Positions 1 through 8,180 of a stretch of 36,080 bases of DNA are shown in pieces (the stretch's first letter is position 1; each line of letters begins with the position of its first letter). Below the pieces are notes generated by a model. It saw only the letters and a program-made list of their open reading frames with translations, was not told the origin of the DNA and searched no databases. Location: contig NZ_NOKQ01000180.1 of NCBI RefSeq assembly GCF_002265435.1, positions 1 to 36,080 on the forward strand, read 5' to 3'. The DNA comes from Tetzosporium hominis (GTDB lineage: Bacteria; Bacillota; Bacilli; Bacillales_A; Planococcaceae). The translations under genes were made by a program, and so were the position numbers.

Positions 1-113
1 AGTGATGATGGCGAAGAGGTCACACCCGTTCCCATACCGAACACGGAAGTTAAGCTCTTCAGCGCCGATGGTAGTTGGGGGTCTCCCCCTGTGAGAGTAG
101 GACGTCGCTGGGC
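1..113 (+). rRNA. rrf: 5S ribosomal RNA (5' end cut by the window)
   Basis: The sequence contains the highly conserved 5S core (CCCATACCGAACACGGAAGT near 32-51) and the closing part GAGAGTAGGACG near 93-104. The 3' end GTCGCTGGGC can pair with a 5' strand GCCCAGTGAT of which only AGTGAT is inside the window, so about four bases are missing at the start. It is the last gene of an rRNA operon entering from the left. An intrinsic terminator follows 12 bases later, and no tRNA genes follow it. Confidence 0.97.
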
Positions 114-125
114 AACATGGAAAGA

Positions 126-153
126 GGTCATCCCGAGAGGGATGGCCTTTTTT
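126..153 (+). terminator. rRNA operon terminator
   Basis: The stem GGTCATCCC / GGGATGGCC has one G-U pair and a GAGA tetraloop, and is followed by six T. It ends the rRNA operon. The first repeat module begins about ten bases later. Confidence 0.9.
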
Positions 154-184
154 GTATATTTTTAGATGTGGAAGGCGTTCGCCC

Positions 185-264
185 AGAAATGCTTCGGAGA
201 TCAGGCGTACCCATAGAGGCGCCCTCTGCCTCTGTGGGTGCGAATGATCTTTGAATGTATTTCT
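185..264 (+). repeat. 80-nt palindrome P1 of a five-member dispersed hairpin family
   Basis: This is an imperfect palindrome running from AGAAAT (185-190) to ATTTCT (259-264). Its apex GAGGC-N7-GCCTC is at 216-232, with a 31-nt left arm and a 32-nt right arm. An outer stem AGGCGTT (173-179) / AACGCCT (265-271) extends it. The 5' flank is TAGATGTGGA (163-172) and the 3' flank GCAACTCGATTACGTGTAG (272-290). Compared with P2 to P5, the arms differ in sequence but remain complementary. It lies directly after the rRNA terminator. Confidence 0.85.
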
Positions 265-388
265 AACGCCTGCAACTCGATTACGTGTAGAAGCGCAACT
301 GACTCTTAGGGCCAGCCTTTTAATGGTAGAAGGGCCTTTCTAGCAAGAGCATATATGGTGGAGACTATTGGTGCAGATACTACAAGGC

Positions 389-562
389 AGGTCTCGACGA
401 AAACGCGCCAACTGCCGACGTAAAATCGATATCTGACCCCTGTAAACGTTCCATCTGCCGACGATGCGCCTAGGAACGAACGAGGTCTCGACGCAAAAGC
501 GTCAACTGCCGACGTAAAATCGATATCTGCCTCCGTAAATGGTCCATCTGCCGACGATGCGC
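389..562 (+). repeat. 21-nt-period array E, with a 94-nt higher-order duplication
   Basis: Two copies (389-469 and 483-562) start at AGGTCTCGACG and match over about 80 nt with few changes, giving a 94-nt superperiod. Each copy breaks into units of 21 nt (one is 22 nt in copy 1), most of which contain CTGCCGACG or CCGTAAA. In copy 2 the first unit has a small hairpin, GACGC-AAAA-GCGTC. No reading frame crosses both copies, because copy 1 has stops. It follows palindrome P1, as the other arrays follow their palindromes. The function is unknown. Confidence 0.8.
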
Positions 563-792
563 ATCAAAGCATCAATCACTGGCCCCACTTTTAAGATCAT
601 CGCAAATCATTTTCATACCAAAGCAACGAAAAATCCCCTCAAATGAATGAATGCCTCAAACCAGCCCTTTCTAGAAAAGCCTTTGAGACTTAAAAGCTCT
701 TACTAGAAAAAACTTCCCCTTACAAACAAAAAGACTGAAAAAGTCGCTAAATCAGCAACTCCTCCAGCCTAATAAATCTCTACGATACACTA
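563..792. other. remaining gap before the minus-strand genes
   Basis: This AT-rich stretch has no gene I can support. It contains CCAGCCCTTTCTAG (661-674), also found in related form after array B (22516-22531) and, inverted, after array D (35770-35788), so it may be a worn module end. A short hairpin, GACT-N5-AGTC followed by T on the minus strand (near 728-750), could be a weak terminator for the membrane-protein gene. Confidence 0.4.
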
Positions 793-1233
793 TCACAGCA
801 TCGGCTTCAAAACCATGAAGGCGAGCATAATACCCAACAAAATCAAATAAATCCAAGTGGCCCGTCCCAGTTGGAACACCATGGCCTCATAAGAAATAGA
901 GTGTGCTTCAACTGCCCGGAAAACGCGCTTGAAGGCGCTTGCCAAAAAAAAGATGGATATGACCATCAAAAATAAAGTAAGTACAATCCAAGAGTGTCGC
1001 CATTCCCACGGACCCCAAGCTACTAATACTATACCCGATGCCACAAGAACATGACCCGCATGTTTGATGAAACGTACAGACTCTCGAAAGATGCGAAGAG
1101 CGGTAGTGGTATCTAACGATGTTGGATGGTGTTTCAGTAACTGCACAATGACGAGCATAACGAATAAGGGACCAATAGAACCGATGGCGCTCACCACATG
1201 TATGAAAATCACCCACTCGTATCCGATTCCCAT
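793..1233 (-). CDS. small four-helix membrane protein of unknown function
   Basis: The 146-residue product has four clear hydrophobic segments (about residues 5-33, 57-75, 81-101, 124-143) and so should be an integral membrane protein of the cytoplasmic membrane. A histidine lies in the first helix (HVVSAIG) and others near the start of the second (KHAGH). The general look resembles the DUF2269 type of small membrane protein, but I cannot assign a family firmly from sequence alone. The start is well supported: AAGGAGGCG lies seven bases before the ATG. It follows the HerA-like gene on the same strand with a gap of 70 bases. Nothing in the sequence names a substrate or partner. Confidence 0.75.
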   Translation of the reverse strand: MGIGYEWVIFIHVVSAIGSIGPLFVMLVIVQLLKHHPTSLDTTTALRIFRESVRFIKHAGHVLVASGIVLVAWGPWEWRHSWIVLTLFLMVISIFFLASAFKRVFRAVEAHSISYEAMVFQLGRATWIYLILLGIMLAFMVLKPML

Positions 1234-1303
1234 TTGTCTCGCCTCCTTACTGCTAGCTTATCAGAAGCGTTGGCAGTTGGATGTGAACAAACTCGGACAG
1301 TTC

Positions 1304-2749
1304 TCAGCGCTTTTTAAGTCCTCCTAGAAGTCCACGCACCAGCTCTCGTCCTAGTTGTCTACCGACAGTATTTAACAGACTCGTGGCCGCTTTCTCGAAT
1401 GCAGAGGCTTTCTTTCGAGGTGCCGACTTGGGAGCAGGCTTTGATTTTGGAACCTCAGCTGGTGGAGTCAACGCTGTTTTTTCTATACGTTCTTTCAAGA
1501 CTTCATAAGCCGACTCTCGATCAACGACTTTATTGTAATGGGAAGCAAGAGGAGATGCCTGAATCAATTGCTGGCGTAGAGCAGCGTCTACTACACCAAT
1601 TTTGCTCTCCGGAGGCAAAATCAATGCTCTTTCTACTATAGAAGGGCGTCCTTCTGCATCTAACAGAGAAATCAATGCTTCTCCCGTTTTTAGTTCGGTG
1701 ATGGCGGTTTCGACATCCAGATCTGGGTTGATACGAAATGTCTCTGCTGCTGCTTTCACGGCCTTTTGGTCTCGCGGTGTATAAGCTCGCAAGGCATGCT
1801 GGATGCGATTGCCGAGTTGACCGAGTACCGTTTCCGGCAGGTCGATTGGATTTTGCGTGATGAAGTAGATGCCGACTCCTTTAGAACGAATCAGGCGGAC
1901 GACTTTCTCGACTTGCTCGAGCAGCGCTTTCGGAGCATCATCAAATAGCAGATGCGCTTCATCAAAGAAGAAGACTAGTTTGGGCTTCTCGAGGTCGCCA
2001 ACTTCCGGAAGTTCCTCAAAAAGTTCGGACAGTAGCCATAGCAAGAACGTGGTGTACGTCTTCGGTTGTCCAATCAGCTCTGTCGCTGTCAGCACGTTAA
2101 TGGTTCCAAAACCCTCCTCATCGAGCGTCATTAAATCATTCAAGTTAAGACTCGGCTCGCCAAAAAAGCGGTCTGCGCCTTGTGCTTCAAGAGAGGTGAT
2201 GCTACGCTGGATGGCACCGATGGATTGCTTGGTCATATGTCCATGAGAAACCGTATACGTCCTCAACTCCGAACTGACGTGATGCAACATCTCTTTCAAA
2301 TCTTTCAGATCAATCAACAATAGGCCTTGTTCATCGGCAATCTGAAAGACGATGTGTAGAATGCTCGATTGTGTCTCGTTCAAATCGAGAAGGCGAGAGA
2401 GCAGGAGAGGCCCCATCTCAGATAAGGACGCGCGAATCGGGAGACCTTGTTGTCCGTAAATGTCCCAGAAAGTCGTTGGGAACGAACGAAACTTGAAATC
2501 GGTGAGTTGCATGCTGTCTAGTCGTTCTTGAATCTTGTCATTCATCACACCAGGTTCTGCAGCACTTCCGAGGTCGCCTTTGATATCAGATAGAAATACC
2601 GGGACACCGGCTTTACTGAAGGCTTCTGCTACGACTTTCAAAGTGACGGTTTTTCCTGTTCCAGTTGCTCCTGCTATCAATCCATGGCGATTGGCCATCG
2701 CTGTATGTAAAACAATAGGGTGGTCGTTTTTTGCAATCGTAAGTTCCAT
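1304..2749 (-). CDS. HerA/YjgR-like P-loop ATPase (DUF853 family)
   Basis: With the start chosen here the protein has 481 residues. It shows Walker A GATGTGKT (27-34) directly after ANRHGLI, and a Walker B strand VFFFDEAHLLF (259-269). This arrangement is typical of the HerA-related YjgR/DUF853 family of about 500 residues, cytosolic ATPases of poorly known role related to the DNA-translocating HerA/FtsK group. The C-terminus is basic and Lys/Pro/Ala rich. An earlier ATG at 2785 is in frame but has no ribosome-binding site. AAGGAG lies nine bases before the ATG at 2749, and family members also begin a few residues before the conserved core. No NurA-like nuclease gene is next to it, so the link to DNA end resection is only by family. 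Confidence 0.85.
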   Translation of the reverse strand: MELTIAKNDHPIVLHTAMANRHGLIAGATGTGKTVTLKVVAEAFSKAGVPVFLSDIKGDLGSAAEPGVMNDKIQERLDSMQLTDFKFRSFPTTFWDIYGQQGLPIRASLSEMGPLLLSRLLDLNETQSSILHIVFQIADEQGLLLIDLKDLKEMLHHVSSELRTYTVSHGHMTKQSIGAIQRSITSLEAQGADRFFGEPSLNLNDLMTLDEEGFGTINVLTATELIGQPKTYTTFLLWLLSELFEELPEVGDLEKPKLVFFFDEAHLLFDDAPKALLEQVEKVVRLIRSKGVGIYFITQNPIDLPETVLGQLGNRIQHALRAYTPRDQKAVKAAAETFRINPDLDVETAITELKTGEALISLLDAEGRPSIVERALILPPESKIGVVDAALRQQLIQASPLASHYNKVVDRESAYEVLKERIEKTALTPPAEVPKSKPAPKSAPRKKASAFEKAATSLLNTVGRQLGRELVRGLLGGLKKR

Positions 2750-2813
2750 TCCAATCCGCTCCTTTTTTCGCTTTGTTGGTACCATTCGTGAAAGAAGGGG
2801 AGATTTCCTGCAT

Positions 2814-2845
2814 GAAAAAAGACAGCCCCTACTTTGGGACTGTCT
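2814..2845 (-). terminator. terminator after bdhA (minus strand)
   Basis: Read on the minus strand, the stem AGACAGTCCC / GGGGCTGTCT is followed by six T. It ends the gntP-bdhA transcript before the HerA-like gene. Confidence 0.85.
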
Positions 2846-2854
2846 ATGAAGTGC

Positions 2855-3631
2855 TTATTGAGCTGTGTAACCGCCATCGATAATCATCGTCTAACCAGTC
2901 ATACCTTTAGCTTGCTCAGAAGCTAAGAACAAGGCTGCGTGTGCAACTTCGCTCACGTCTAAAAGACGTTTTTGAGGAATCAATGGGTATAACACTTCAT
3001 CTAATACATCTTCGATTGCCAAGTTGCGTGTTGCTGCTAAATCCGCCATTTGACCACGTACAAATGGTGTGTCGACGTATCCAGGTGCGATCGCATTCAC
3101 AGTGATTCCGTGTTCCGCGCCTTCAAGAGCCGCTACTTTTGTAAGACCGATAACGCCGTGCTTCGCGCTATTGTAAGCCGCTTTGCCTGCGAAACCGATG
3201 ACCCCATTGATTGACGCGATGTTGATCACGCGACCGAAACCTTGCTCTTTCATGATTGGGAAGACGTGCTTCATTAAGATGAAAGGTGCTGTAAGCATGA
3301 TTTTCTGCGTCAATTCAAACTTCGCTGTTGGGAAATCTTCGATTGGAGAGACGTGCTGCAGTCCTGCATTGTTGATTAGAACGTCTACTGAACCGAATGT
3401 AGATTTTGTTGTTTCCACTAAGTTGATCAAATCGTCTTCGATTGTTACGTCTGCTTTTACACCAATCGATGTAAAGCCTAGTGCGTTCAATTCTTCTGCA
3501 GATGCTTTTACGCCTTCTTCGTTGATGTCAGAAAGAACGACTTTCGCGCCAGCTTCAGCGAAATACTTTCCGATTTCAAATTCAATTCCACGTGCAGATC
3601 CTGTAATGATGACTACTTTGTTTTCTACCAT
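2855..3631 (-). pseudogene. bdhA: 3-hydroxybutyrate dehydrogenase (SDR) with a premature stop and a damaged NAD motif
   Basis: The frame encodes a short-chain dehydrogenase like bacterial D-3-hydroxybutyrate dehydrogenase, which oxidises 3-hydroxybutyrate to acetoacetate with NAD. The catalytic Ser140, Tyr153 and Lys157 and the NNAG motif (87-90) are present. Two features are abnormal. The frame stops at TAG (2891-2893) after residue 246, but reading on gives TMIIDGGYTAQ and a natural stop at 2855, so the full length would be the family's usual 258 residues with Gln (CAG) in place of TAG. In the glycine-rich motif TGxxxGxG the last Gly is Glu17 (GAA for GGA). Both are single G:C-to-A:T changes. 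The short product (246 aa) lacks the C-terminal part that helps build the active-site and tetramer surface in this family. The ribosome-binding site GAGGAGG is intact. It lies 22 bases after gntP in an apparent operon. It could still be partly active, or one change could be a sequence error. Confidence 0.8.
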
Positions 3632-3653
3632 GTGAGTTCCTCCTCTAATGTAA

Positions 3654-4934
3654 TTAAATTAATCCAATGGCACCCATGATGACACCGACGATTAGTGCGA
3701 TAGTCGGAATCAGGAAGGCAACCATACAGACATCTTTATATGTTTCACGGTGAGTGAGACCAGTGACTGCAAGAAGCGTTAGTAAAGCACCGTTGTTCGG
3801 GAAGATAGAAGCCCCTGAAGCGACGGATGCGATTCGGTGAAACACTTCTGCACTGATACCTGTCGATTGAGACAAGCTAGCGAAGGTATCGCCTAACGTG
3901 CTGAGCGCAATGCCCATTCCGCCTGAAGCAGAACCTGTAATAATGGCCATAACTTGTACAGAGACAGCCTCCGCAACGAGTGGATTGTCGGAAATCCCGA
4001 GCAACCAGTTAGTGATGCTATCAAAAGCAGGTACAACTGCAATGACGGCTCCGAATCCAACAGCAGCACTCGTATTTAAGATGGCCATGACAGACCCTTT
4101 GGCGCCTTCATTGATAGATTCGATGAAGGTTTTGTACAGGCGAACATTAAGCAATAGAATCGCAAGGATTCCTAGTAACAGCGCGTAAAGTGGTTCTAAC
4201 TTGAATCCGTTCAACAGGATGACGACCACTGCTAATGGAAGCAGTGAGATGATCCAGTTCGGAACGACTTGTTGGTCATCTGCTTCTAGTTTTTTCGATG
4301 GCTCTGTAAAGCCTTCGCCAGCTTTCGTCAATTGCTTTTGACGGAAGTGGAGCCAAGCGTAGCCTCCCACTGCCATGATCAGAGATGTCACGATTCCAAT
4401 AATTGGACCAGCCATTGGCGTAGTGCCGAAGTAATCCATTGGAATCAAGTTTTGAATCTGTGGTGTTCCCGGCATCGATGTCATTGTAAAAGTGAAAGCA
4501 CCGAGTGCAAATGTCGGAACAAGCAGCTTACGTGACACGTTTGCTTCACGGAACAATTCTAGTGCGATCGGGTAAATGGCGAATACGACTACGAATAAGC
4601 TCACGCCACCGTAAGTCAGTACAGCTGCTGCAATTAGAACGCCAAGAATAGCGCGCTTTTTCCCAATCAGTTGTGTTACTTTCAAGGCTACGGCTTTCGC
4701 AGCTCCTGTCGTCTCCATCAATTTACCGAAGACGGCTCCTAATAAGAAAATGGGGAACCATTTGACTACAAAGCCAACTAGTCCTTCCATGTAGGTACCA
4801 GTATACGTATCAAATACGTCTAATCCACTCATGAGGGCAACTACACCAGCGGCGAGTGGGGCAACCCATAAGATCGACCAACCGAAGTAGGCAAGGACCA
4901 TCAGTAATAAAAGTCCTGTTAAAATGCTCAGCAT
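3654..4934 (-). CDS. GntP-family permease, probably for 3-hydroxybutyrate
   Basis: The 426-residue protein is almost wholly hydrophobic, with about twelve membrane segments. It matches the gluconate:H+ symporter (GntP) family in length and in motifs such as the YGGVSLFVVVFAIYPIA and GTPQIQN regions. GntP members carry gluconate and other small organic acids into the cell. The next gene in the operon is bdhA, so 3-hydroxybutyrate is the likely substrate here, as in hydroxybutyrate permease gene pairs; this is inference from context. GAGAGGAG precedes the ATG. A promoter and palindromic operator lie upstream, between it and the divergent MarR gene. With bdhA damaged, the uptake route may no longer feed into ketone-body use. 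Confidence 0.85.
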   Translation of the reverse strand: MLSILTGLLLLMVLAYFGWSILWVAPLAAGVVALMSGLDVFDTYTGTYMEGLVGFVVKWFPIFLLGAVFGKLMETTGAAKAVALKVTQLIGKKRAILGVLIAAAVLTYGGVSLFVVVFAIYPIALELFREANVSRKLLVPTFALGAFTFTMTSMPGTPQIQNLIPMDYFGTTPMAGPIIGIVTSLIMAVGGYAWLHFRQKQLTKAGEGFTEPSKKLEADDQQVVPNWIISLLPLAVVVILLNGFKLEPLYALLLGILAILLLNVRLYKTFIESINEGAKGSVMAILNTSAAVGFGAVIAVVPAFDSITNWLLGISDNPLVAEAVSVQVMAIITGSASGGMGIALSTLGDTFASLSQSTGISAEVFHRIASVASGASIFPNNGALLTLLAVTGLTHRETYKDVCMVAFLIPTIALIVGVIMGAIGLI

Positions 4935-4969
4935 GTGGAATCACTCCTCTCATCTGTTCTAAAATCAGT

Positions 4970-4987
4970 TGTCCTCTAAAGAGGACA
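4970..4987. promoter_or_regulatory. perfect inverted repeat in the gntP leader
   Basis: TGTCCTC-TAAA-GAGGACA has 7-bp arms. It lies between the gntP promoter and its start codon. It could be a second regulator site or a small RNA hairpin in the leader. Confidence 0.5.
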
Positions 4988-4993
4988 AAAATG

Positions 4994-5023
4994 TATCCTA
5001 TCATTAGGATATATAGCTGTCAA
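4994..5023 (-). promoter_or_regulatory. gntP-bdhA promoter overlapped by a likely MarR operator
   Basis: On the minus strand TTGACA (5018-5023), a 17-base spacer and TAGGAT (4995-5000) form a sigma-A-type promoter. The palindrome TATCCTA-TCAT-TAGGATA (4994-5011) covers the -10 box and part of the spacer, as expected for a repressor site. The half-site TATCCTA recurs at 5072-5078 on the regulator's own promoter. Confidence 0.6.
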
Positions 5024-5048
5024 TGAATCAAGAAAATGTTGTTATACC

Positions 5049-5077
5049 TTGATTATTGCAATTTTTTTATTTATCCT
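5049..5077 (+). promoter_or_regulatory. promoter of the MarR-family gene
   Basis: TTGATT (5049-5054), a 17-base spacer and TATCCT (5072-5077) fit a sigma-A promoter. The -10 box lies within TATCCTATAAG, which repeats the half-site of the operator at 4994-5011 and suggests autoregulation. Confidence 0.5.
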
Positions 5078-5118
5078 ATAAGTAAAGTAGTTGAAAGCGA
5101 TTACAGGAGGTCAATGCA

Positions 5119-5541
5119 ATGGCAACAGATAATTTATATGCATTATGGTTCCAAACGAGCAAACGCTATCTGCAAAGTGTGACACGTCGAATGGAAGGGT
5201 ATGGGCTGACGCTTGATAGCTTCCGCGTCTTAGAATTGTTGCATGGTAACCCAGAGACGTCTTATACAGTTCAACAGCTAAGCTCTACACTCGACATTCC
5301 AAGCGGCAGTATCACAAATGTCACGAACCGGTTGCTACGAAAAGAACTGGCCACCAAGCGACCGTGCCCGACAGATAAGCGTTGCTCCTTTGTTGAAATC
5401 ACGAAACTTGGGGAGAAAGTAATCTCTAGCCTACTTCAAGAGCACTTTACCTATCTAGAAGAGAACTTCTCTCGACTCACACAAGAGGAACGAGATCTCC
5501 TGCTCGTAGCCTTGAAAAAAATGAGTCCCACCTCATCTTGA
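5119..5541 (+). CDS. MarR-family transcriptional regulator
   Basis: The 140-residue protein has the length and layout of MarR repressors: an N-terminal dimer helix, a winged helix-turn-helix in the middle (TVQQLSSTLDIPSGSITNVTNRLLRK, about 50-75, followed by the wing with the typical ...RPCPTDKR... pattern) and a C-terminal dimer helix. MarR dimers bind palindromes and are usually released by small phenolic or acid ligands or by oxidation. It is divergent from gntP-bdhA, and palindromes lie in the shared region, so it probably controls that operon and itself. Cys residues at the wing (RPCP, KRC) could sense oxidants, but that is speculation. AGGAGG lies eight bases before the ATG. Confidence 0.88.
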   Translation: MATDNLYALWFQTSKRYLQSVTRRMEGYGLTLDSFRVLELLHGNPETSYTVQQLSSTLDIPSGSITNVTNRLLRKELATKRPCPTDKRCSFVEITKLGEKVISSLLQEHFTYLEENFSRLTQEERDLLLVALKKMSPTSS

Positions 5542-5580
5542 TGGTATACTGAGAGCACACAGAAAAAAGGAGCGTTTTCT

Positions 5581-7002
5581 ATGCGCCGACCCCTTGTAGA
5601 AAAATTACAACAATTTGCAGAAAAACAGCCAATGTCCCTACATGTACCGGGGCATAAGAACGGCTATTTCAGTACATTACCGAAAGCGTTGCGAGACGGA
5701 CTTGCTTACGACGTGACCGAGCTGACCGAGCTTGACGATTTGCATGCACCAGAAGGCGTGATTGCCGAAGCACAAGACTTGTTGGGTAGGTTTTACGGAG
5801 CGCGAAGCAGCTACTTCCTAGTGAACGGCTCTACCGTCGGCAATTTAGCCATGCTACTTGCAGCGACCGAGCCCGGAGATCACGTACTCGTTCAGCGTAA
5901 TGCCCATAAATCCGTATTTCATGCACTGGAACTGGCGCGCGTGGAACCTATTTTCATCACACCGGAATGGGACCACCGTACAGAGACAGCGGCGCACATT
6001 ACATTAGCGGGTGTCCAACAGGCCTTCTCGCAGTTTCCGACGATTCGTGCTGTGGCACTTACGACCCCGACGTATTTTGGTGTGGTTTCTGATTTGATGG
6101 AACTTGTTGCATGGTGTCATGAAAGACAAGTACCCGTTCTTGTGGATGAAGCGCATGGAGCCCATTTCCAAGCATCTGACTATTTTCCAGTCTCGGCTCT
6201 AGAATGCGGAGCGGATGTGGTCGTGCAGTCGGCTCATAAAAGTCTACCTGCCATGACGATGGGGTCGTTTTTACACTTCAACTCGGAGCTCGTCTCTAAG
6301 GATCGTCTCGAACATGCGCTGCGGATGCTGCAGTCGAGTAGTCCGTCCTATCCGATCATGGCGTCTCTAGATGATGCGCGTGCTTATATCGCAAGTTTCA
6401 CACCGCGAGACTACCATCACTTGATGGACAAGAGAGCCTTGTTTCTCGATAGTCTTCAAGGGCTTACGGGTCTCGACATCGTGGAAGTAGACGACCCGCT
6501 CAAGCTGATGATTCGTTTTGGTCAGCATGCCGGCCACCAAGTGAAAGAGGTTTTAGAGCAACAAGGAGTATTTGTAGAACTAGCCCATGGTCAGCATGTG
6601 CTGTTTATGCTGCCTTTACTCAAATACGGAGAAGATTACCGCTTTGCAGAACTTCGCAGTCGCGTCAAGCGTGCTTGTGAAGCCCTAAAGAACGTTCGGC
6701 CGCAGGCATTACCTGTCGTCACAGCAGTCACAGCAAACCAACTCACGAAACTGGAAGTCCCGCTAGCTACCGTGCAACGCGGAAGAGGCGAATGGATTCC
6801 TTACACGAAAGCTATCGGACGCATCGCAAAAGGAGCCATCATCCCGTATCCACCGGGAATCCCGCTGCTATTGCCTGGCGAGAAATTTACTGTGAAAACA
6901 CTTGTTCAACTCGAAGAATGTCTGATGGGGAAAGCGTCGTTCCAAGGAGAGCATCGTCTATCAGAACGTCACGTCTATGTACTGGAGGAAGAAAACGAAT
7001 GA
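5581..7002 (+). CDS. yaaO: Orn/Lys/Arg decarboxylase family protein (YaaO-like)
   Basis: This 473-residue PLP-dependent enzyme belongs to the Orn/Lys/Arg decarboxylase group of fold type I. It shows the start motif LHVPGHKNG (20-28), the substrate and cofactor region VNGSTVGN (81-88), DEAHGAH (189-195, where Asp189 should hold the pyridine nitrogen) and SAHKSLP with the Schiff-base Lys220. It would decarboxylate a basic amino acid to a polyamine precursor; the exact substrate cannot be told. The gene lies at the same place in B. subtilis, just before tmk. Its stop overlaps the tmk start by four bases, so the two are translationally coupled. AAGGAG precedes the ATG. Confidence 0.93.
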   Translation: MRRPLVEKLQQFAEKQPMSLHVPGHKNGYFSTLPKALRDGLAYDVTELTELDDLHAPEGVIAEAQDLLGRFYGARSSYFLVNGSTVGNLAMLLAATEPGDHVLVQRNAHKSVFHALELARVEPIFITPEWDHRTETAAHITLAGVQQAFSQFPTIRAVALTTPTYFGVVSDLMELVAWCHERQVPVLVDEAHGAHFQASDYFPVSALECGADVVVQSAHKSLPAMTMGSFLHFNSELVSKDRLEHALRMLQSSSPSYPIMASLDDARAYIASFTPRDYHHLMDKRALFLDSLQGLTGLDIVEVDDPLKLMIRFGQHAGHQVKEVLEQQGVFVELAHGQHVLFMLPLLKYGEDYRFAELRSRVKRACEALKNVRPQALPVVTAVTANQLTKLEVPLATVQRGRGEWIPYTKAIGRIAKGAIIPYPPGIPLLLPGEKFTVKTLVQLEECLMGKASFQGEHRLSERHVYVLEEENE

Positions 7003-7634
7003 AGGGCTATTTTTTAACAATTGAAGGACCGGATGGAGCGGGGAAGACAACCATTACTCAGCGAGTAGCAGATCGCCTGCGTCAAGAAGGTGTGGACGTC
7101 ATGTTGACAAGGGAACCGGGTGGTATTCCGATTGCCGAACAGATTCGCGAAGTTTTACATGATACAAAGAACACAGCTATGGATAGCCGGACAGAGGCAC
7201 TTCTCTATGCAGCGGCTCGCCGTCAGCACCTTGTCGAAAAAGTACATCCGGCACTAAAAGAAGGCAAAGTCGTCATCTGCGATCGCTTTGTAGATAGCTC
7301 CCTTGCCTACCAAGGCTATGCAAGAGGACTGGGTGTCGATGAAGTATGGTCCATCAATCAATTTGCGATTGAAGGTTTTCTTCCGACTCGCACGTATTTC
7401 TTTGACATTACTCCGGAAGAGGGGCTACGTCGTATTGAAGCATCGGCCGTTCGTGAAGTGAACCGTTTGGATGAAGAAGGTCTTGCGTTCCACCAAAAAG
7501 TCTACGAAGGCTACCAACAGCTATGCGAGAAATTTTCTGATCGAATTGTCAGAATCGATGCAGGAAAATCCATGGCAGAGGTCGAAGAAGAGATGTATGC
7601 ACACATTCGCAAGGACCTCAATATGGTATACTAA
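6999..7634 (+). CDS. tmk: thymidylate kinase
   Basis: Thymidylate kinase turns dTMP into dTDP with ATP in the dTTP pathway. The 211-residue protein has the P-loop GPDGAGKT (10-17), the DRF motif (95-97) followed by SSLAYQGY, and a LID segment with REVNRLDEE. The start is the ATG overlapping the yaaO stop, preceded by GGAGG. An earlier in-frame start within yaaO is not used, since the family begins just before the P-loop. It is followed by darA after 21 bases, as in other Bacillales. Confidence 0.97.
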   Translation: MKGYFLTIEGPDGAGKTTITQRVADRLRQEGVDVMLTREPGGIPIAEQIREVLHDTKNTAMDSRTEALLYAAARRQHLVEKVHPALKEGKVVICDRFVDSSLAYQGYARGLGVDEVWSINQFAIEGFLPTRTYFFDITPEEGLRRIEASAVREVNRLDEEGLAFHQKVYEGYQQLCEKFSDRIVRIDAGKSMAEVEEEMYAHIRKDLNMVY

Positions 7635-7985
<351 letters not shown>

Positions 7986-7998
7986 TAAACACGATGGG

Positions 7999-8031
7999 CC
8001 GTGTGTCGCATAATGCGCACGCGGTTTTTTT
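7999..8031 (+). terminator. terminator after darA
   Basis: The stem begins CCGTGTG and closes with CGCACGCGG, with one bulge and a tight loop, and is followed by seven T. Repeat module II begins right after it. Confidence 0.75.
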
Positions 8032-8057
8032 AAAGAGAAAAGTGGAACAGGCTTGCC

Positions 8058-8137
8058 AGAAATGCTTCAAAAATTGGGCGGCCCAATTGAGGCGTTCTTT
8101 GCCTCGGTTGGGGTGAACGATTTTTGAATGTATTTCT
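8058..8137 (+). repeat. 80-nt palindrome P2
   Basis: It runs from AGAAAT to ATTTCT with apex GAGGC-GTTCTTT-GCCTC at 8089-8105 and arms of 31 and 32 nt, the same geometry as P1. An outer stem ACAGGCT (8047-8053) / AGCCTGT (8138-8144) extends it. The 5' flank is GAAAAGTGGA and the 3' flank GCAACTAGACACCGAG. Confidence 0.85.
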
Positions 8138-8180
8138 AGCCTGTGCAACTAGACACCGAGAAAAGTGGAGCCGACTGTTC

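Noticed and set aside
114-792. tRNA cluster after the 5S gene
   Set aside because: I looked for cloverleaf signals (GGTTCRANTCC) and found none; the gap is palindrome P1, array E and AT-rich sequence.
2750-2785. Earlier ATG (2785) as the start of the HerA-like gene
   Set aside because: It lacks a ribosome-binding site, while the ATG at 2749 has AAGGAG at good spacing and matches the family's N-terminus.
6792-6998. Long form of thymidylate kinase starting inside yaaO
   Set aside because: The extra 69 residues are yaaO read in another frame; the family begins at [10 protein letters not shown] with the coupled ATG at 6999.
7999-8031. Palindrome after darA as a sixth member of the 80-nt family
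   Set aside because: It is short, has no GAGGC/GCCTC apex and ends in T; it is an ordinary terminator.
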